From NCBI GenBank assembly GCA_023055505.1, contig JALIRH010000004.1:18719368-18783367 (forward strand): DNA of 64,000 bases. The letters are read 5' to 3'. Below are positions 1 through 15,000 of this stretch, in pieces (the first letter of the stretch is position 1; each line of letters begins with the position of its first letter). This DNA comes from Callipepla californica brunnescens (taxonomy: Eukaryota > Chordata > Aves > Galliformes > Odontophoridae). The notes under the pieces are model-generated. The model was not told the DNA's origin. It ran no database searches and was given only the letters and a program-made list of their open reading frames with translations. The position numbers and the translations under genes were made by a program.

Positions 1-3000
1 AAGATATTTCATGTCAACTGCACTCTCATTTGTTTCTAGGCCGTATTTTTTTTTTCCCCCACGGTCTTTTCTCACATTAAAATCACACTGCAAACTGGAT
101 ATGCACAGGGGCAACGCTGTCTGCAATTTACAGCCTGAAACTGTATGCAATTCTGAGAATCATATATCTCTTCAGTGTATAATCTAAGTAATCAACATGT
201 AAATATCCAGATAAGGAATCTTGATATGTTCCATTATAAGTCAAGGATACTGACAGGTGCTTTACATATTTTAATTTCTTCTAAAAATACTGAAGATGCA
301 GATATATAGTTTATTTTTAAAAGCAGTTAATTTTCTGTACAAGTTTCCTCTAATTTCTTAAATTTCCCTGGTTTTAAAAATCTGCAAGATGTCTTAAGAT
401 ACCTGCTCGTACAAGTTTGCCAGCCAATTCATGCCTTTCAGTTGGTAACCTTTCAGTTTTCCATTGAAAATAGTAGGCTGTGGAATATCTTCCCCTGCCC
501 GGATGGATGGATTTGCTAAGCTGTAGCTCTCTCCAAAGCCAGTACCAGACTTGTTAGCAGCCCGTAAAGCAGCTGCTCGACTTTCCTTTGCATCTTCATC
601 AAATGATCTAGTCTAAATGAGAAAAGAAAAACAGGTGTAAGATTATAAACATGTTAACTCAACAAGAACCTGTACAAAAAAGGCTTTACTCTTCACATTA
701 AGACATATGATGTTTGCCAGAACCTAATGGAAAAGAAGTCTGTTCCCACATATTTTATCTTCTTTCTACTTGTTTGAAAACAGAAAGGGGCAACAAAATC
801 AAACGAACCTACATGACTTGGCTTCTATTAAAGATTCTGGCTCTGGGACCTTTACCAATTACTCTGCTTTTCCTTGCACTTCATGAATTCTGAACATACG
901 TACCCGGGCCTGATGAATCTGGTAAGCATCCTCAGCATTCTTCAGAGCCTGGGCCTTGTAATAGTTACTATCTGAAAATAACATCTCCATGTTAGAGCTC
1001 TGCAGAACCAACCACCCAAGATTAAAACAAAAAACATAAACAAAACAAAACAGATAAGCTTCAGAAATTACAGATGTGCTTCTTACAAAAAAGGAATTTT
1101 AGGCTTGACAAATTAAATTTGCTTAATAATACGTATATAATACAGTAAATTTCAAGAGTGCATAGGGAGGATTGTGGATGAATTGCTTACCATAATCTTC
1201 CTGGGTGATGTTGACCACTACTCCTCCTCCAATATCGATCTGTCTTTGGGTAGAGCTGTCTTCCAGTTTGCGTAGGATTTCCTCCTGTATTCCATCATGC
1301 CCAATATCTCGTTTACGACTCATAAAATGGGCATATAGTTCAGTTTGTGTGATCAGGAAGTTAAGTTTTCGCTGCTGCCTTTTAGCCTGAAAGAACACCA
1401 TTTACCAAAATCAAAGAAAAAAAACAAACACAGAATATTCAGTGATTAAAAAATAGTTCAAGAAAAAAAAGTTTCAATCTAATAAAATGACAATTATCTA
1501 GGTTATACTATGCACGTTACTTTGATTCAAAATGCTAGGACATTAGCTGCAGACAAAAAAGATAGCTAACACCTATATTAAGATATAAAACTGATATAAA
1601 GAAATATTCTTTTAAATTGAAGATAAAACTGTAAATCCACCAGAGAACTCTGGCAAGAAATTTTTTTTCTTAAATTCAACCCTTATCACTTAAGAGAGTC
1701 GATGAATCAGACTCCTGGACAACACAAAAAGTGATCACAGAAAAATTCTCAACTCTCAGCAGTCCTGCCAATATTCTCAGCAAGTTATGAAGCTGGTTTA
1801 CAGCAAAAAAAAATAAAATATATCAATGTGAATGAAAAGATGACTTCTGGATTCAGAAAAATGTACAAATCATCTCAAAAGGCTGGCTCTAACACTCATT
1901 TACGCATGTGCCAGTGAGAAACACAGAGCCAATCTAACCCTTTATCTGTATTTCAATCACTCAATCGCTTGTAAAGAATTTTGGTAGTTCAAAGGCTTCT
2001 TATCAGCTCTGGCTAATGTTAGAAGAATAACGTAAAGAACTTTAAAATAACAAAACAAAACAATAAATAAATAAGCAATACTATTGAAACAGAATAACCA
2101 ACTGAACTTAATAGCCCAGATTTAGAAACTCAGATTATTCGGTCATTTCTGTGTTTACTCAATAAATTAATTATCAGCAACCTGTGTTTCTGCTTTACCT
2201 CTCTCATCTCCTCATCCAGCTTGCGTTGTTCCAGAGCTTCTTTCTCAGCTCGCTTGCGATGTTCTTTTTCTACCTTTTCATACTTTTTCCAATAGAGAAG
2301 CATCTCCTTGGTAAGACGACGTGCCCTTGGCAGAGTTTCCTTACAGTTTTTCTGGGCCTGGAGAGCAGCACGACGTACCTCCCTCATGCACTGATGAGCA
2401 AGCTAGTGAGAAATAAGATTTGGATGCAGATGAAAGGGGGGCAGGTTTAAAGAAAACCAGCAATACACATCACATTTAATTGAAACCAAATCTGATCCTC
2501 CAGATCATGATGATATGACATGATACTTGGTCAGCACTAAGACTTGAAATGATGAGGGAGAACACCAACATCCAAAAACTTCCTGAGATGCATACAAAAA
2601 ATCCCAAATCTATGATAGTTGCAGCACAGCACAGTACTTAAAAGAACTGATCTGGTGGACAGATCTTCGAAAGGTATTCCAGAGACCAGAGTTTAAGGTC
2701 TGCAACTGTGACTCTACTCTGAACATTATTCCGTGGTACACACTGTTTCTCGCTGTTTTAATGAGGCTGCTGCAACAGCAATATTGGTAGCACACAATCA
2801 CATCCACATTAACATACTGAAAAGTGGGTGAGTACCCTATAGCTTTCCTACCATCTCATAAGGAAGCATACTAGTGTCATTTTTCAATCCAGCATATGCA
2901 AATCAATGTCACTGTCATAATGGTCAAAACTGCTGGGTTTGAAGTTTGTGACAGTTGTATTTTTCCTCGACTGAAATTTGCACACCAATAATTCCATCAC

Positions 3001-6000
3001 AAAGAGATTTCAAATGATCAAATAAAATGAAAGCAAAGAAAAAAAAAGAGTCCAATTTCAAATCCTTTAAGTCTGCTGCATCACTCGCTTGATAAAATAC
3101 AGTGTGTGATATCTACAAATACAATAATCACAGAATGTTTGTCCAGACATCAAAAAGAAATCTATTTTCTGGTAAGGATGTCCACAGTGAAGCAGATCTT
3201 GTTTCCTGTATTCCTTACAGAGAAAACATTTCCACTCTTACTAATTTATATGTGAAATGCAATGTTTCCTATGTCAACTTGTGTCTGATGATTCTTAGCC
3301 AAATATTATTTTTTCATTAGGCATATAAATAAATCACACACTTCAGTGTAACACTTTAAAAATGCTTTGAAAAGCATTACCAAATGTTCCTATAGTAAAG
3401 TCTTCTAGGTAGAAATAATGTCATTTCTCAGAGACTACGCCAGTGAGGAAATAAATTTCTTTGGCAATCACTTAATCAAAAAAAATTGTTCTGTTTTTAA
3501 TCCCAGCTCCTATGTAAGTTTGCATAAATTAACACATCTAATACTTCCAAGAGCCCCTTTGATTTACACTTTAAAACAGCAAATTCTAGCTAGCGGACTG
3601 ACGGGCAGTTCAAAAGCTAATGAAGTGCACTGAAGTCTTTAATTTACTGTATCAAAATCAGTAAATAAAAATGAATATAGTAAATCTTATGAAAGCCAGT
3701 TAAGATTTCAGGACTCAAATTTATGTTGCTTGTTTCCTCTACTGCTTACGAAACACACCAATACGATACATTTAAAAAATGAAAAGCCTTATACAAATTA
3801 CTTACGTACAGTTCTTTTTTCCTGCATTGCCCTCTGGAATCATCATTAAGAAACAAAGAGATTACAGTTTGCTTATTACATTCAATATGAGTATCAGTAT
3901 GAAGCTAAACACTTACCTTCTTGCTGTTGGTAAGGAAAAGGTTGCGTGCTGATGCTTTTTGTTTGTACGCCTGAAAAAGAACCCATCCAACAATTACTTA
4001 AACAGTAATAGCCGCTCAGTACTGTAAATGATCACTATCCATACTTCAGCCGTTTGATCTGCCAACCTCAGTCATGCAATCTATTGCATAATTGAGTACA
4101 TGTTCCATAACTATTCTTTGTTTTGATGGAAACATCTTCCCTCCTTCACTGTCCAATACATGTAAAACATCCCTTCTCCAGGATTTTTTCTTTAACTACA
4201 ACTTCTGCAAAGCAGAATTCTCCTATTCCATTGCCAAAGCTGAAACAAACAAAAGACATCCCCAAAGACATTTAAAGTTAATGCAAATCATGTTATTCAG
4301 GTGAACAGTATCAGTCTTTTGAAAAAATAAAAGCCTAGAACACTGCACAGGTCCTCTGCACAGCTTATACATTCATAAAAAATGACACAGCTATGAGTCA
4401 TACTCAACTCACTAGAAATTCAGTCTGTTAACAGTGTATTCTAACAAGTACACTGTGATCACATCTCAGAGAATTGATGACAGTGCATCCAGCTTCCTCA
4501 GACATGCCTGAAGCTTGTCCCGTAAATGACATGAAGCTTTCCCTAGGCTGTTTCTCAACTAAGTTTCAAAACACATGTATACTGTGATGATTGAAACGTG
4601 CCTCTCCTGAACCTCAACACTACTCCTGGATACTGGTTTTCTTTACACAGGTATCCTGCAAACCGATAGGATTACATCCTTGTGTTTATCGTAATGTTCA
4701 TAGAAAAGGGTTGGATAGCCAAACATAAGCAACACACTGCATGATCCACTGGTGTTAAGAAATCAGAACTACACTTTGCTTACAGATTACAGAATATCAG
4801 TTTGGCCATTGATGATCACCAGACAATCAGCTCACCTTTGGCAACTCCTTCTTAACGATGCTAAGCCACACTTTCCGCCGACGAGCGTTAAGTTGTTCAA
4901 TAGACATATGCTTTTTCTTGGACCCAGGTGGTGGTGTGTCATGAGAAAACTTGGCAAAAACTTTGGTCTGGTGATGGTGGTGTTCCGGTGACTCCTCTGA
5001 AGAGAGATCTTCATCCCGTCTCCTCTTTTTCTTTACTTTTTTCAACTTTCCTGCAATGATGACCATTAAATCCTTTTTTTTTTTTTCTATTTTTGGGACC
5101 TTCTGCATTAGTCAGGCATCTCTCCTAACTAAGTTACCCAAGCCACTGTATGTGTAGAACCAACAAAAAAGTCAAACTTATTCATGCCTGCCAGTTCTAG
5201 TACCATACACTTACTTCTTTATGGTTTTCCAACTAAGTCCTATGGCTTGTTTCCCTGCATGAGGCAGCATACATTTAGAATTAAAACATCTGTGATCTTC
5301 TATAATACTCCTTGTTCTCTAGTAAAATTTTACTTACAGACATATAAAGGTAAGACATTTAAAAGTAACAATGTCAGCATTTGGTAGATGTCTCAAACCA
5401 TCAGGAAAGAGATTGGCATGTTATCATTCATTGCTGATACAGCTTTCAGAGGAAACTACCAGATACTGATATCGGATAACAAATATAATATTTGAGAGTA
5501 TGCAAAATCATGGACGTTACAAGATTAGAGGGAAAAAATACAGCATGAAAGGAACTTGCAGAGAGATAGGAAGGATAGAGGGAAGCCCAAAATAACCTTC
5601 TTAAAACACAGCTCAAACGTGAGTGCTTGTACTACAGAGAATTCGCCTTACACTGACAGTTCACAGCCTTCTCTTCCTGCTTCCTTACAGACCTACAGAT
5701 ACAGCTGTCAACTCAGTCATGAAAGGAAACTGTACTTCCTGGCAAACATGCAGTTGTATAACTCCAGCTTAGAGATTATAGAAGTAATTCTATTTTAACT
5801 CATACTGGACATCAATTCTGAGCTCCCTCTAATTTCCAGAAAATAGTCTCATTTCCTACCATTTCTTATTCACTGGAACAATTACCCATTTGGGAATAAC
5901 TGTATCAGGTACTGGATAGTTTCTTATGTTTTTCTAAGAACTATCAAATTCTCAAAGAAAATGAGCAAATGGATCATGATACGCAGCAATATTTACAGAT

Positions 6001-9000
6001 TCTGAAACATAGCCAAGCAATGCTGAAATAGCTCGAAGTACTTATTGTGTGACTCTCATTCTAGATCCAAAGGTTCACAAACCAAATGTAAGACCATGAA
6101 TTTTCAATTTACAAGATCTCTTTTAACCCTAGCTCTCTACAAGCCAGATAAAGCATAGTATTTTCTGATTTCTCTTTGATGGCATCAGCCATTAGCTTTC
6201 TATCCAAAACTCAAAGGTCTGGAGTACGTGCAAACATGTATGCTTATTCAAAGGCAATGATACGAGAAAGGAGTTACAATCACAGCAGCTATTTAAAAAC
6301 ACAACATGAGTGACTTTACCTTTTAATTTTTTCTCTTCTTTAAACTTCTTTTTCTTGGGCCCTAGCAGGTGACGCTGCTGCTCATAGTAAGGATCATATG
6401 TAGACAACAGCCCTGCACTGTAGTACTGGTATTGCTGCAACTGAAGTAGATGCAAATGAGCAAACTAACAGAAACCAGATATAACAGATAAAAGCAATAG
6501 CAGGTAAATGAGTTTACATGTTGACTGTAAATAAGATATCAATAAATGCACTTCTCCATATTTAGCATAGTTACCAAGGTTTGGAGCATCCAAAGTGAAA
6601 CCACTTGCCTACAGGTGGCCCCCACTACGTTAAATAAAGACAGGGAAAATGTGCAGTGAAGCTTACACTTCCAAAACATACCACTACATCTTTTTCCATT
6701 CAGGTGCTGCCCAGCAAAACAGGATATTACATGCAACAGTTCAATCAAGGGCTTCCTACTTGTTTTGCTTGCATTCCCAAGATGCATACATGTCCTACTT
6801 TTATCACACAAAAGGATATCAAAGGACAGGTTCAGGTAAAAGGCATTTAAAAGATTTCCACACAAACAAATCGAACATTCAGGTTATCAAGTAAAAGCAG
6901 GTGAGTAAGCAGTTTGGTCATTATAAAAAGAAATAGTATATTTCAAGCAATATTCAACTAAAATATCAAAGAACTATATAGAGGCTACACACAAATGCAA
7001 AAACCATGACCTACATGAAAGCTGCATGCATCAGTGTTTGTGCAGTTATGCAGTATTTCAAGAAGACAATGCAATCTGGGTTTAAAAGATAATGACTGAA
7101 CAAAGAAAAGAAATGGACAAGAAACAAAGACATGGGTGGGAAAACAATTTCTTCACTCTTCTGGAGAAATCTGAAGCAGTATGAAACAAAATGTCAAAAA
7201 TTTGTTTCATACACATTCTCTGGTAGCAGAACAGGATGACTTCCTTCATCTGAGACCCACTTGCAGTTGCAATTCAAAACAGCAATTATTTTTTTTTTTC
7301 TTTGAAAAAGCTTTTATGACTCAAAGACATTATTAGAAACAAAGCAGTCAAAACTTGGCACAATATTAAGAAAAAATGCAGCAGATATTTTCTTAGAAGG
7401 AAGAGATGAAAAGAAAATCTAAAATAAAAAAGGAAGGTAAGACAAAAAATAAAGACAAGTAAAACCCCAAAGAAATACAGAAAACAGTAAGGAAGAAAAT
7501 GAGGAACTCTCTTTCAAGCAGATAAACACCACTTCATGACTTGCTGCATCAATGGCAATGCAAATGCACTGCAGTAGGTTTAAATACATAATTTTAGTCT
7601 TGAATAGCAGCTACCACCTGTATCAAACTCAAAGCCACAGCATCTCAGTTTTGATACGTACTGTCTGAACGTTGCATTCTAGCATCCTGTTTGCTCTAAT
7701 GAGTATAACAAAGTGTTGTAGAAGCTGTACGTACATACGTATCCACACTATCTATATAAACTGTTGAGAGATTCTTAGCATAAGGTACCAATAGCATATC
7801 AAACATTATATAATTAAATAACTCTTGACTGAAACTGGCATGAGATTGTTCCAGTCTACCAAACAACAGGGTATTTTCTAGTCTACAAAATACTACAGAT
7901 TTTTAGAAAAATGTAGAAGTAGTTAAAATACTGCAGCTACAGGAAAAAAGAAAATTAAGGAGATATGGAAGTTCTGGATTTTTACCTCTTTGTCTTTGCT
8001 ATATTTACTTTGATGCAGTTTCTTGTATTTGTGTAATCGCAGCATATTATGAAGCTCCTCCCTTGAAAGAGAAAACTCTTCTTCATCCTCTCCATCCTCA
8101 TCACTTGGAGAATCTGTGTCACTGGAGTCATCACTCAGAAGGATACTCTAACAAGAATAAACAGAAACAAAGTAACAATCACAACTTCCTGCACTGCATT
8201 GTTTATTTATGTAGAACACTCTTAAACCTTTACCTAATAAGTAGTGGCCCAACCACAACACTTAGCCTTTACAAAGTGTCTTCCATCTGAAATGCCTTAA
8301 ATGTAAAAAGTCTTCTGATCTACAGTGCTGTTCAGCATCTAATAAAGTACACACTTTATTTTCAGAGAGGTAGATTTCTGTTAGTCTAGTGAAAATTAAG
8401 TCATTTTAAAAGCCACTGCAACTGCCTGTAGTCTCAAAAGGCTCTTCCTAGCAGTGAGAAAGGCCGGGATATAGGCAAGGGCATTTTGTGATGTATGGTT
8501 GCAGGTGCTTTGCTACCTCATTTGTACTTTTTGTTCTGCTATTCTCCCACTGCACCACTTGCACAAGGTCTGGCTCTTGCTCGACCTCTTGCCAACCTGT
8601 TTTTACTAGCTAGAGAACACTGCAGTACAATGAAAGGCAAAGATGGCACACTGCCACTGTTCTCTCTCTTTCCGCCCCTCACTTGGACCTTGTACGGAGT
8701 TCATCTTAGAAACAAATTTTCATCTCAAATCTCCAGTGTCCATTTAATATATTTCATAAAGCTCACTTTAATTTGGACACGGTACTAAAATTACTTAATG
8801 TTTCTAAATGTATACTCACTGTGGTATTTAAGCAAAATGCTGCTGCTCACCAAAACTGAAATGCCTACCATCCATTTTGCTACACAGAGGAAATGAAAGC
8901 CTTAAATTTACAGCGACTGTAATTCTTTTTTGTTCCACCAAAGATCCAGTACAATACTTACTACTAACCATCATGTACTCTTCCTTCTTTCCCCTTCTAA

Positions 9001-12000
9001 CATGAGAAACCTCTGCAGAATGCATTTTTTGTTTTGGTGTTTTTTAATGCAGAAAGAAAACACAACAAAACAACAAAAAACACATTTGTTGCTGCTCAGC
9101 AAGGGACACTGGAGTAACTCCAGTTACTCAAGAAAAGTGCAGCAAACCACAGATCCATATAGTACAAGATTAAAGAAGTCCTTCGAAGATTGTTTTCAGC
9201 AGCGTATCAAATATTACTATATCTCTACATCACCTTATGCTTCTTCAGTATGATACTCTGCATCATGTCATTTCAGGCAGCTCTCAAACACAAGCAGTTG
9301 CTGTGTATGCTGTGTGAAACCTTGCTCTGACTGTGGCCAAAGAGCACAGAAGATGCAACAGGAAAAAATGCCTAATTGTCTGGTTTTATTAAGTTTATTA
9401 AGTGCCGTGTAGGTTCAGCTTGGATACCAGGAGCAACTTCTTTTCAAGTTTTTTGAGGAAAGAAGTAGATGTGGCACTGAGAGACGTGTTTTAGTGGGTA
9501 GGGGTGATGGGCTGATGGTTGGACTAGATGATCTTGGCAATCTTTTCTAACGTAATGATCCTATGATTATTATGACATCTGTCCAGCTTTCTGAGTCCTC
9601 GGTGGTTCATGTAAAGCAAAACAGGAGATGGGAACAAATAATCTTACTGTAAACTTACTACGTTTGGCAGAGACAGAGTCTCTTACACACCACTGTCTAC
9701 AGTGTGCTAACTAGGTCTACTCTACTCTTCTCAGATTTGTTAATAGTTGCACTTCTTTGCAATATTCTTACCTTCAGCCACTTTCTACTTTTCTTCAGTT
9801 TAGAAAAGTTATACAAGCTCCCTTTTTCAGACTTCATCTCTGTTTAAAGAAAAGATAAAAACAAGTTTCTTCAGAAATAATGCTTTTCCCAGCCTACTCC
9901 AAAGCAAGCAGAGATTCAATTCAGTGGATGACTACCTGGCTGCAGAACTCCATTCAGGGAATGTGCATTCAGCACTCCAGAATTCCCTACTCCAGAAGAT
10001 TCCCCCAGCAAAGCATTTGGAGGCTCTTCCTTAACTTGCATCAGGGGATCCCCAGATTGAGGCAACAAAGGATTGTCATCCAATCCATCCTCACTCTCAT
10101 CACTGCAAGAAGATACATAATAGGATGAGAACGAAAGTAAAACATTCAAAAGAGGAGATGCCAGTGCAACTTTCCTTGCATGTGCCCACTTGCCTAAAGT
10201 TCTGAGAACTAAGGCAGCTCCAGCAGTAATTCTGTATATTACAAATCCTGCTGTTACTAATTTAGCATTAAACCCTCAGCAGCAGTTAATCATCAGACCA
10301 GTCTGGTTACGCTACCAAGCCCTGTCCTTAGTCTCTAGATAGATATTAATACTCTAAGCACGAGCTAACCAAGAAACTAAGTGCTGAGTCAAATCAAAGC
10401 ACAATATTGTTTTTTCCAGCACTACTGTACATGTGAAAGATACAAGGCATTTTTTTTCTTTTCCTTGTGTGAATCTCATAGGCCTGTAATACAGTTGTTA
10501 TCTATTATACACACACTTTTCAGTTCTATAACCCTACAATTACAAAACAGCGATGAGATTAGATGTAAACTGCTTTTGGATAGAAACGTACTTTGATGAG
10601 TCACTTCTCAATGGTACAACTTACTATCATAGAAACACTGCATCTGGCAACACTGTCTGCATTTCACTTATGGCTATGGACCAGTTCCCTGAAAAAAATT
10701 AACTTAATGCTTGTTCATCCTATCTCTTGCAGGCAAGGAAAGTTTTGGCCGCTCAACGATGAGCAAAAGCTTTAAAATATCTTGCTGATTTGTTCCTAGG
10801 CAGGCAATATAATGAATTATCAGTGAGAGGAGAAGTACGGTGCACATTTTTTACAAGAGAAGGTTTAATAATGAACAAGTCACTGTTAAACTCCCACTAT
10901 GGTGTTCCCTGGGAACAATATTATAAACATGAGTGTCTTTCTTTGATATTCCCAGCAGAAAAGTTTTTATTACCTGGATATGTTCCTGTTAAAGATGGCA
11001 GACGTCTGTCGTAAAAACTGATCCAATCGCAGAGCTTTCTCCAGGTACTGCAGATAAAGGGGCTTTGCCAGCTCTGAGCAGCTGCCATCCTCCCTGGCAC
11101 CCAGCTCTGAGGCCATAGAACAAACTTCTCCTCATGCACAGATGCCTCTGAACACGCAGCTGTTGAGAGGAAATAACAGTTATAATCGCTGCCATCACCT
11201 CTGAGAAGAAAGAACAAGGTGAGCAGGCAAACCTACTGCACGCGACTCCAAATGCCAACACATCCAAATCCACAGCTGTAGGTGCGCACCTGAAAGTGCT
11301 GCCAATGCCCTAAATACGGTAATATTTACTATTAAATAAATGCCTCCAACTAAAAGTTTTGCTTATGGTAGAGGACAAATATAAACAGTCAGCTTGAGAA
11401 AGATTAAATGCTTTTCTAAAAGATTCTTCTGGCTTGTATTGCTTCTCAGAAATACCACAAAACTTGGAAAAAAATCACGTTACTTCACTGAAAAACGTTT
11501 TATATGTATTTCTTCAATTACGGAATTACTGACTGCAATGTTTGAGTTTATGAAAGAAACTTAAGCACCTGCTCTTCTAATTGTTCTCTCCATGTCCACA
11601 GTTATCATCTTTCCTTCTCCCAAGTCTTTTACTTTTAAAAATTACTACAGAATAGATTCAAAACTTCCAATATTAATGAAAAAAATCATGTGATCACCAC
11701 CTTGAGACTAATAGCCATGGCTGAACCAGAGCAGAATTTATTATTTCTTAACAAACATTCAGCTTTGATGTAATGTCTTTCCTACAGAAGCAATTGAATC
11801 CAGGAACAGTTAGTAGGGATAATGGCACTCATTTAAAAAAGGACTCTTAGACTGAAGCTATCTAGGTTTAATCTTCTACATGCTAGACTTTCTTACACCT
11901 GACAGAAATAAAATGAATGATCTCTGTTATGAAATACTTGTTTCAAGCAGAGGTTGACAAGACAGAAGAAAGCACCTGAAAAATAATTAAGATCTATGTT

Positions 12001-15000
12001 GTCCAAGAAACGTTAATCTATATGTGTCATATTCTATATCACCCATCCGAGGAAAAAATTAAAAATAAAAACATCAAAAGAAAAAAACACCAGCTAAAAT
12101 CAAAGACTGCTTTCTAAGAGACAGGGTCACAAAAAAAGTAAAGAGGTGAGAAAATGAGAGGAAGTGTGAAACTCGTGCCTCTGGCAGAAGAAATTTTTCA
12201 GGTAAGGGATAAAAAACAGTACCAAAAAGGTGGAAGCAGTTTACCATCACAATAACAAAACCAATCTATACCACAGGAGCAACTTAGCAAAAGTAACATA
12301 CGGTAAGGAGCAAGATTCAACACCTATAATTCCAGAAGGAAAAAAAAAAAGCAATCTCCTTTATCACTCGTATTTTTTAAAACCTATCTGGAAACAAGAA
12401 CTGGCACGGACCACATGAACATGGCATTATTTTAGTTTCCAGCCAAAACAGCACACATAACCAAAATGAAACAGTTTTGCTCACAGCCACAGAAGAAACC
12501 TTTCCCTGAACTCAATATTGGGCAGCAGTGCCTTCTGCTTCAGCCAGCGCCCCTAGTTTCAGCTGGGTTCACCACCCCTCGAGGACACTGACAAACTGAA
12601 AGTCCTTTTTTCTGCCCCATGAGACTTGGCCTAACAAAACCATACCAGCTTAGCAGTAAAACAAAGGGAAAAATAATAAGAGAGCGATCTTAACAAAGTC
12701 CTCCTTGCGCTGGCTCAGTAACAGCACAACTCACCTCACCCCTCACAAGCTTTTCATCATTTTTCTATTTTAACTGACCCAAAAGGTTCCTGTACACACA
12801 AAATTAACTACTTCCATCTTCAAAACAGTTACTGGTGTTCACTCTGCCTCCTGAATAACCAAGCAAACACAGGAGAGCTTCACAGTATCCTTACATACAT
12901 TAGCAAAGCTACAAACACTCACACAAATTGAGTGCTATAGATGCATATTAAACACAGAACAGCTCAGGCACTGAATTCAGCTTTCCATTTATTTAAATGC
13001 TAACAGCCACACTCACTATCTATCCTGTTTAGCTACCAATTTGGCAGAAATAGCTTCCAAAAGGACACATTTCTTACAGATCCAAGCTCATTCTTAAGAT
13101 ACCTTCCTTCCCTTTAAAACATTGCTCAATCCAGCATTAATGATGGTATGGAGATTATTCATTTACTTTGTTTTTCAAGTCTGCCCATCAGTGGGTCCAG
13201 TCAGTAAGCAAACACAGCACTGGAGAAGCACCCTCCAAGGACATCCTCAGGAAGCAGTCAGGCTTTACACAACTTCCCCAAGTTTTATGCCCACTGACCT
13301 GCACCACCGAGCCAGCAAAGCACTGCTCTCATGAAGTAGCTTAGCTTTAACAGCAGACTGTCTGAGTTTAACTAACACCCACTGCCCATTTCTGAATGAA
13401 GTCCAACAAGTTCCTGCTACCAGTATCAGTTTAAAGGAGCCCTGCAAGCAGCAAGCCTTCTGACCTCCTGCCTAGCTGCCAGCTGGACGGGATTTTCTCT
13501 GTCCTGTTTCTCCAGGAGTCATCTTTTTCATCTTCTTCTCTTCCACCACAGGCATTTCTACATCTTGGTGAGGCCCAGCATACTGCTTTCTCTTCTCTTT
13601 ATGCCCAGTACCAACACGAAGCATTACAGATGCTGATGGTAACTACACTCCTGAAAGCACACACACAAATGCAAGCTACCACGGAGGGCTAAGGTACAGC
13701 ACAGCAGCTAATCCACAGAACCTGTCCTTAGCCTATGGCAAATCAGCAAGTAAAACTAATCCCAATGGGCTCAGCTGCCATGCCAAGCGTATGCATGCTG
13801 AGCGAGGCCAGCTGGCTGGTGAGCACATTCATTCAGGCCTTTCAACCCACAGGAGAGGTTTCACACCTCTCCTCCTAACCGGTATAAGCGCACGGACAAC
13901 ACATTCAAATGGGCAAAAAGCCCAAATCCCAGTTTACATGGGAATTATGCATTTCTCACACCCCCATTTACATGATCAGAAGTTTTATCCAGAGTAGCAT
14001 TAAGAATTGAATACAACCTTACACGCTGTTTTAGTTCCCTCACAATTTTAGAAGTTTTCTGTATTTTCTTTTTCTTATGTGGTCTTTTTATGCTTTAGAT
14101 TCCAACACAAAGACTTTCCAGACTGAAATGAACACCTAAGGTATTTCATTCTCTTCTTGAAGACATTTATGAATTGGACACACAGCAAATGCTGTAAGGT
14201 TGCTCTGCAGTCACATCTCCAAAATCATTCCTGACACGAACACACACACATCTACACGGGTGAGAAGTCAAGGTTTATGTGGAAAATTCATGAGTACAGT
14301 ATCAGTTAGGTGCATTTTTGTCACCTTTTCTTTATGTGCATGTAATCTCCAACACAGGCAATTGCAGTGGCACTAAGGAGCCTGAAGGGATGTTTTGCTT
14401 GGAGGAGAATTAAAACTGAAAGGGGAAAAATAGCATTTAGTTTAACAAATGCATATTTACACTGACGTTCTCCACAGTACATTACATACCTAGTCTTTGA
14501 GTAAAGACTAACTCCCAACATAGAATTTCTATGGCAGTAACTCTCCTAAAAGCAACTTTGATACCCAAGAGATCATCACTTTCCAAAGACCAGTCAGAAG
14601 AGCACTTCATAAGACACTCAAGCTCTACACAGTGCAGATCCACTACATTCAGGCTGAATGAACAAACGAGTACATGCAACTGAACGTAACTTTGCATCTT
14701 TTTGGTTTGCAATAGCTAAGAAACCATTTTAATCGCTTTTCCAAGGAACACACTTAGTTAAAACTAGGCACTGTTCTACATATGGTACTCTGCTGTTCTG
14801 CTTTTGTAGCGAGGCTGTGTATTGCTTTCCAAGGAATGAGACAGCACTTCATTGATTTCCACTTTAAGCGCTTTTAAACACAGAGAAGAGCCACTGGGGC
14901 ACAGGCTCCCAGTCTTCTATTTACATAAATAATGGGCACAGACTGGGAAAAAAAAAAAAAAAGGTATACAGCCCTACAAAAGTGTTACCAGAAACAAAAC

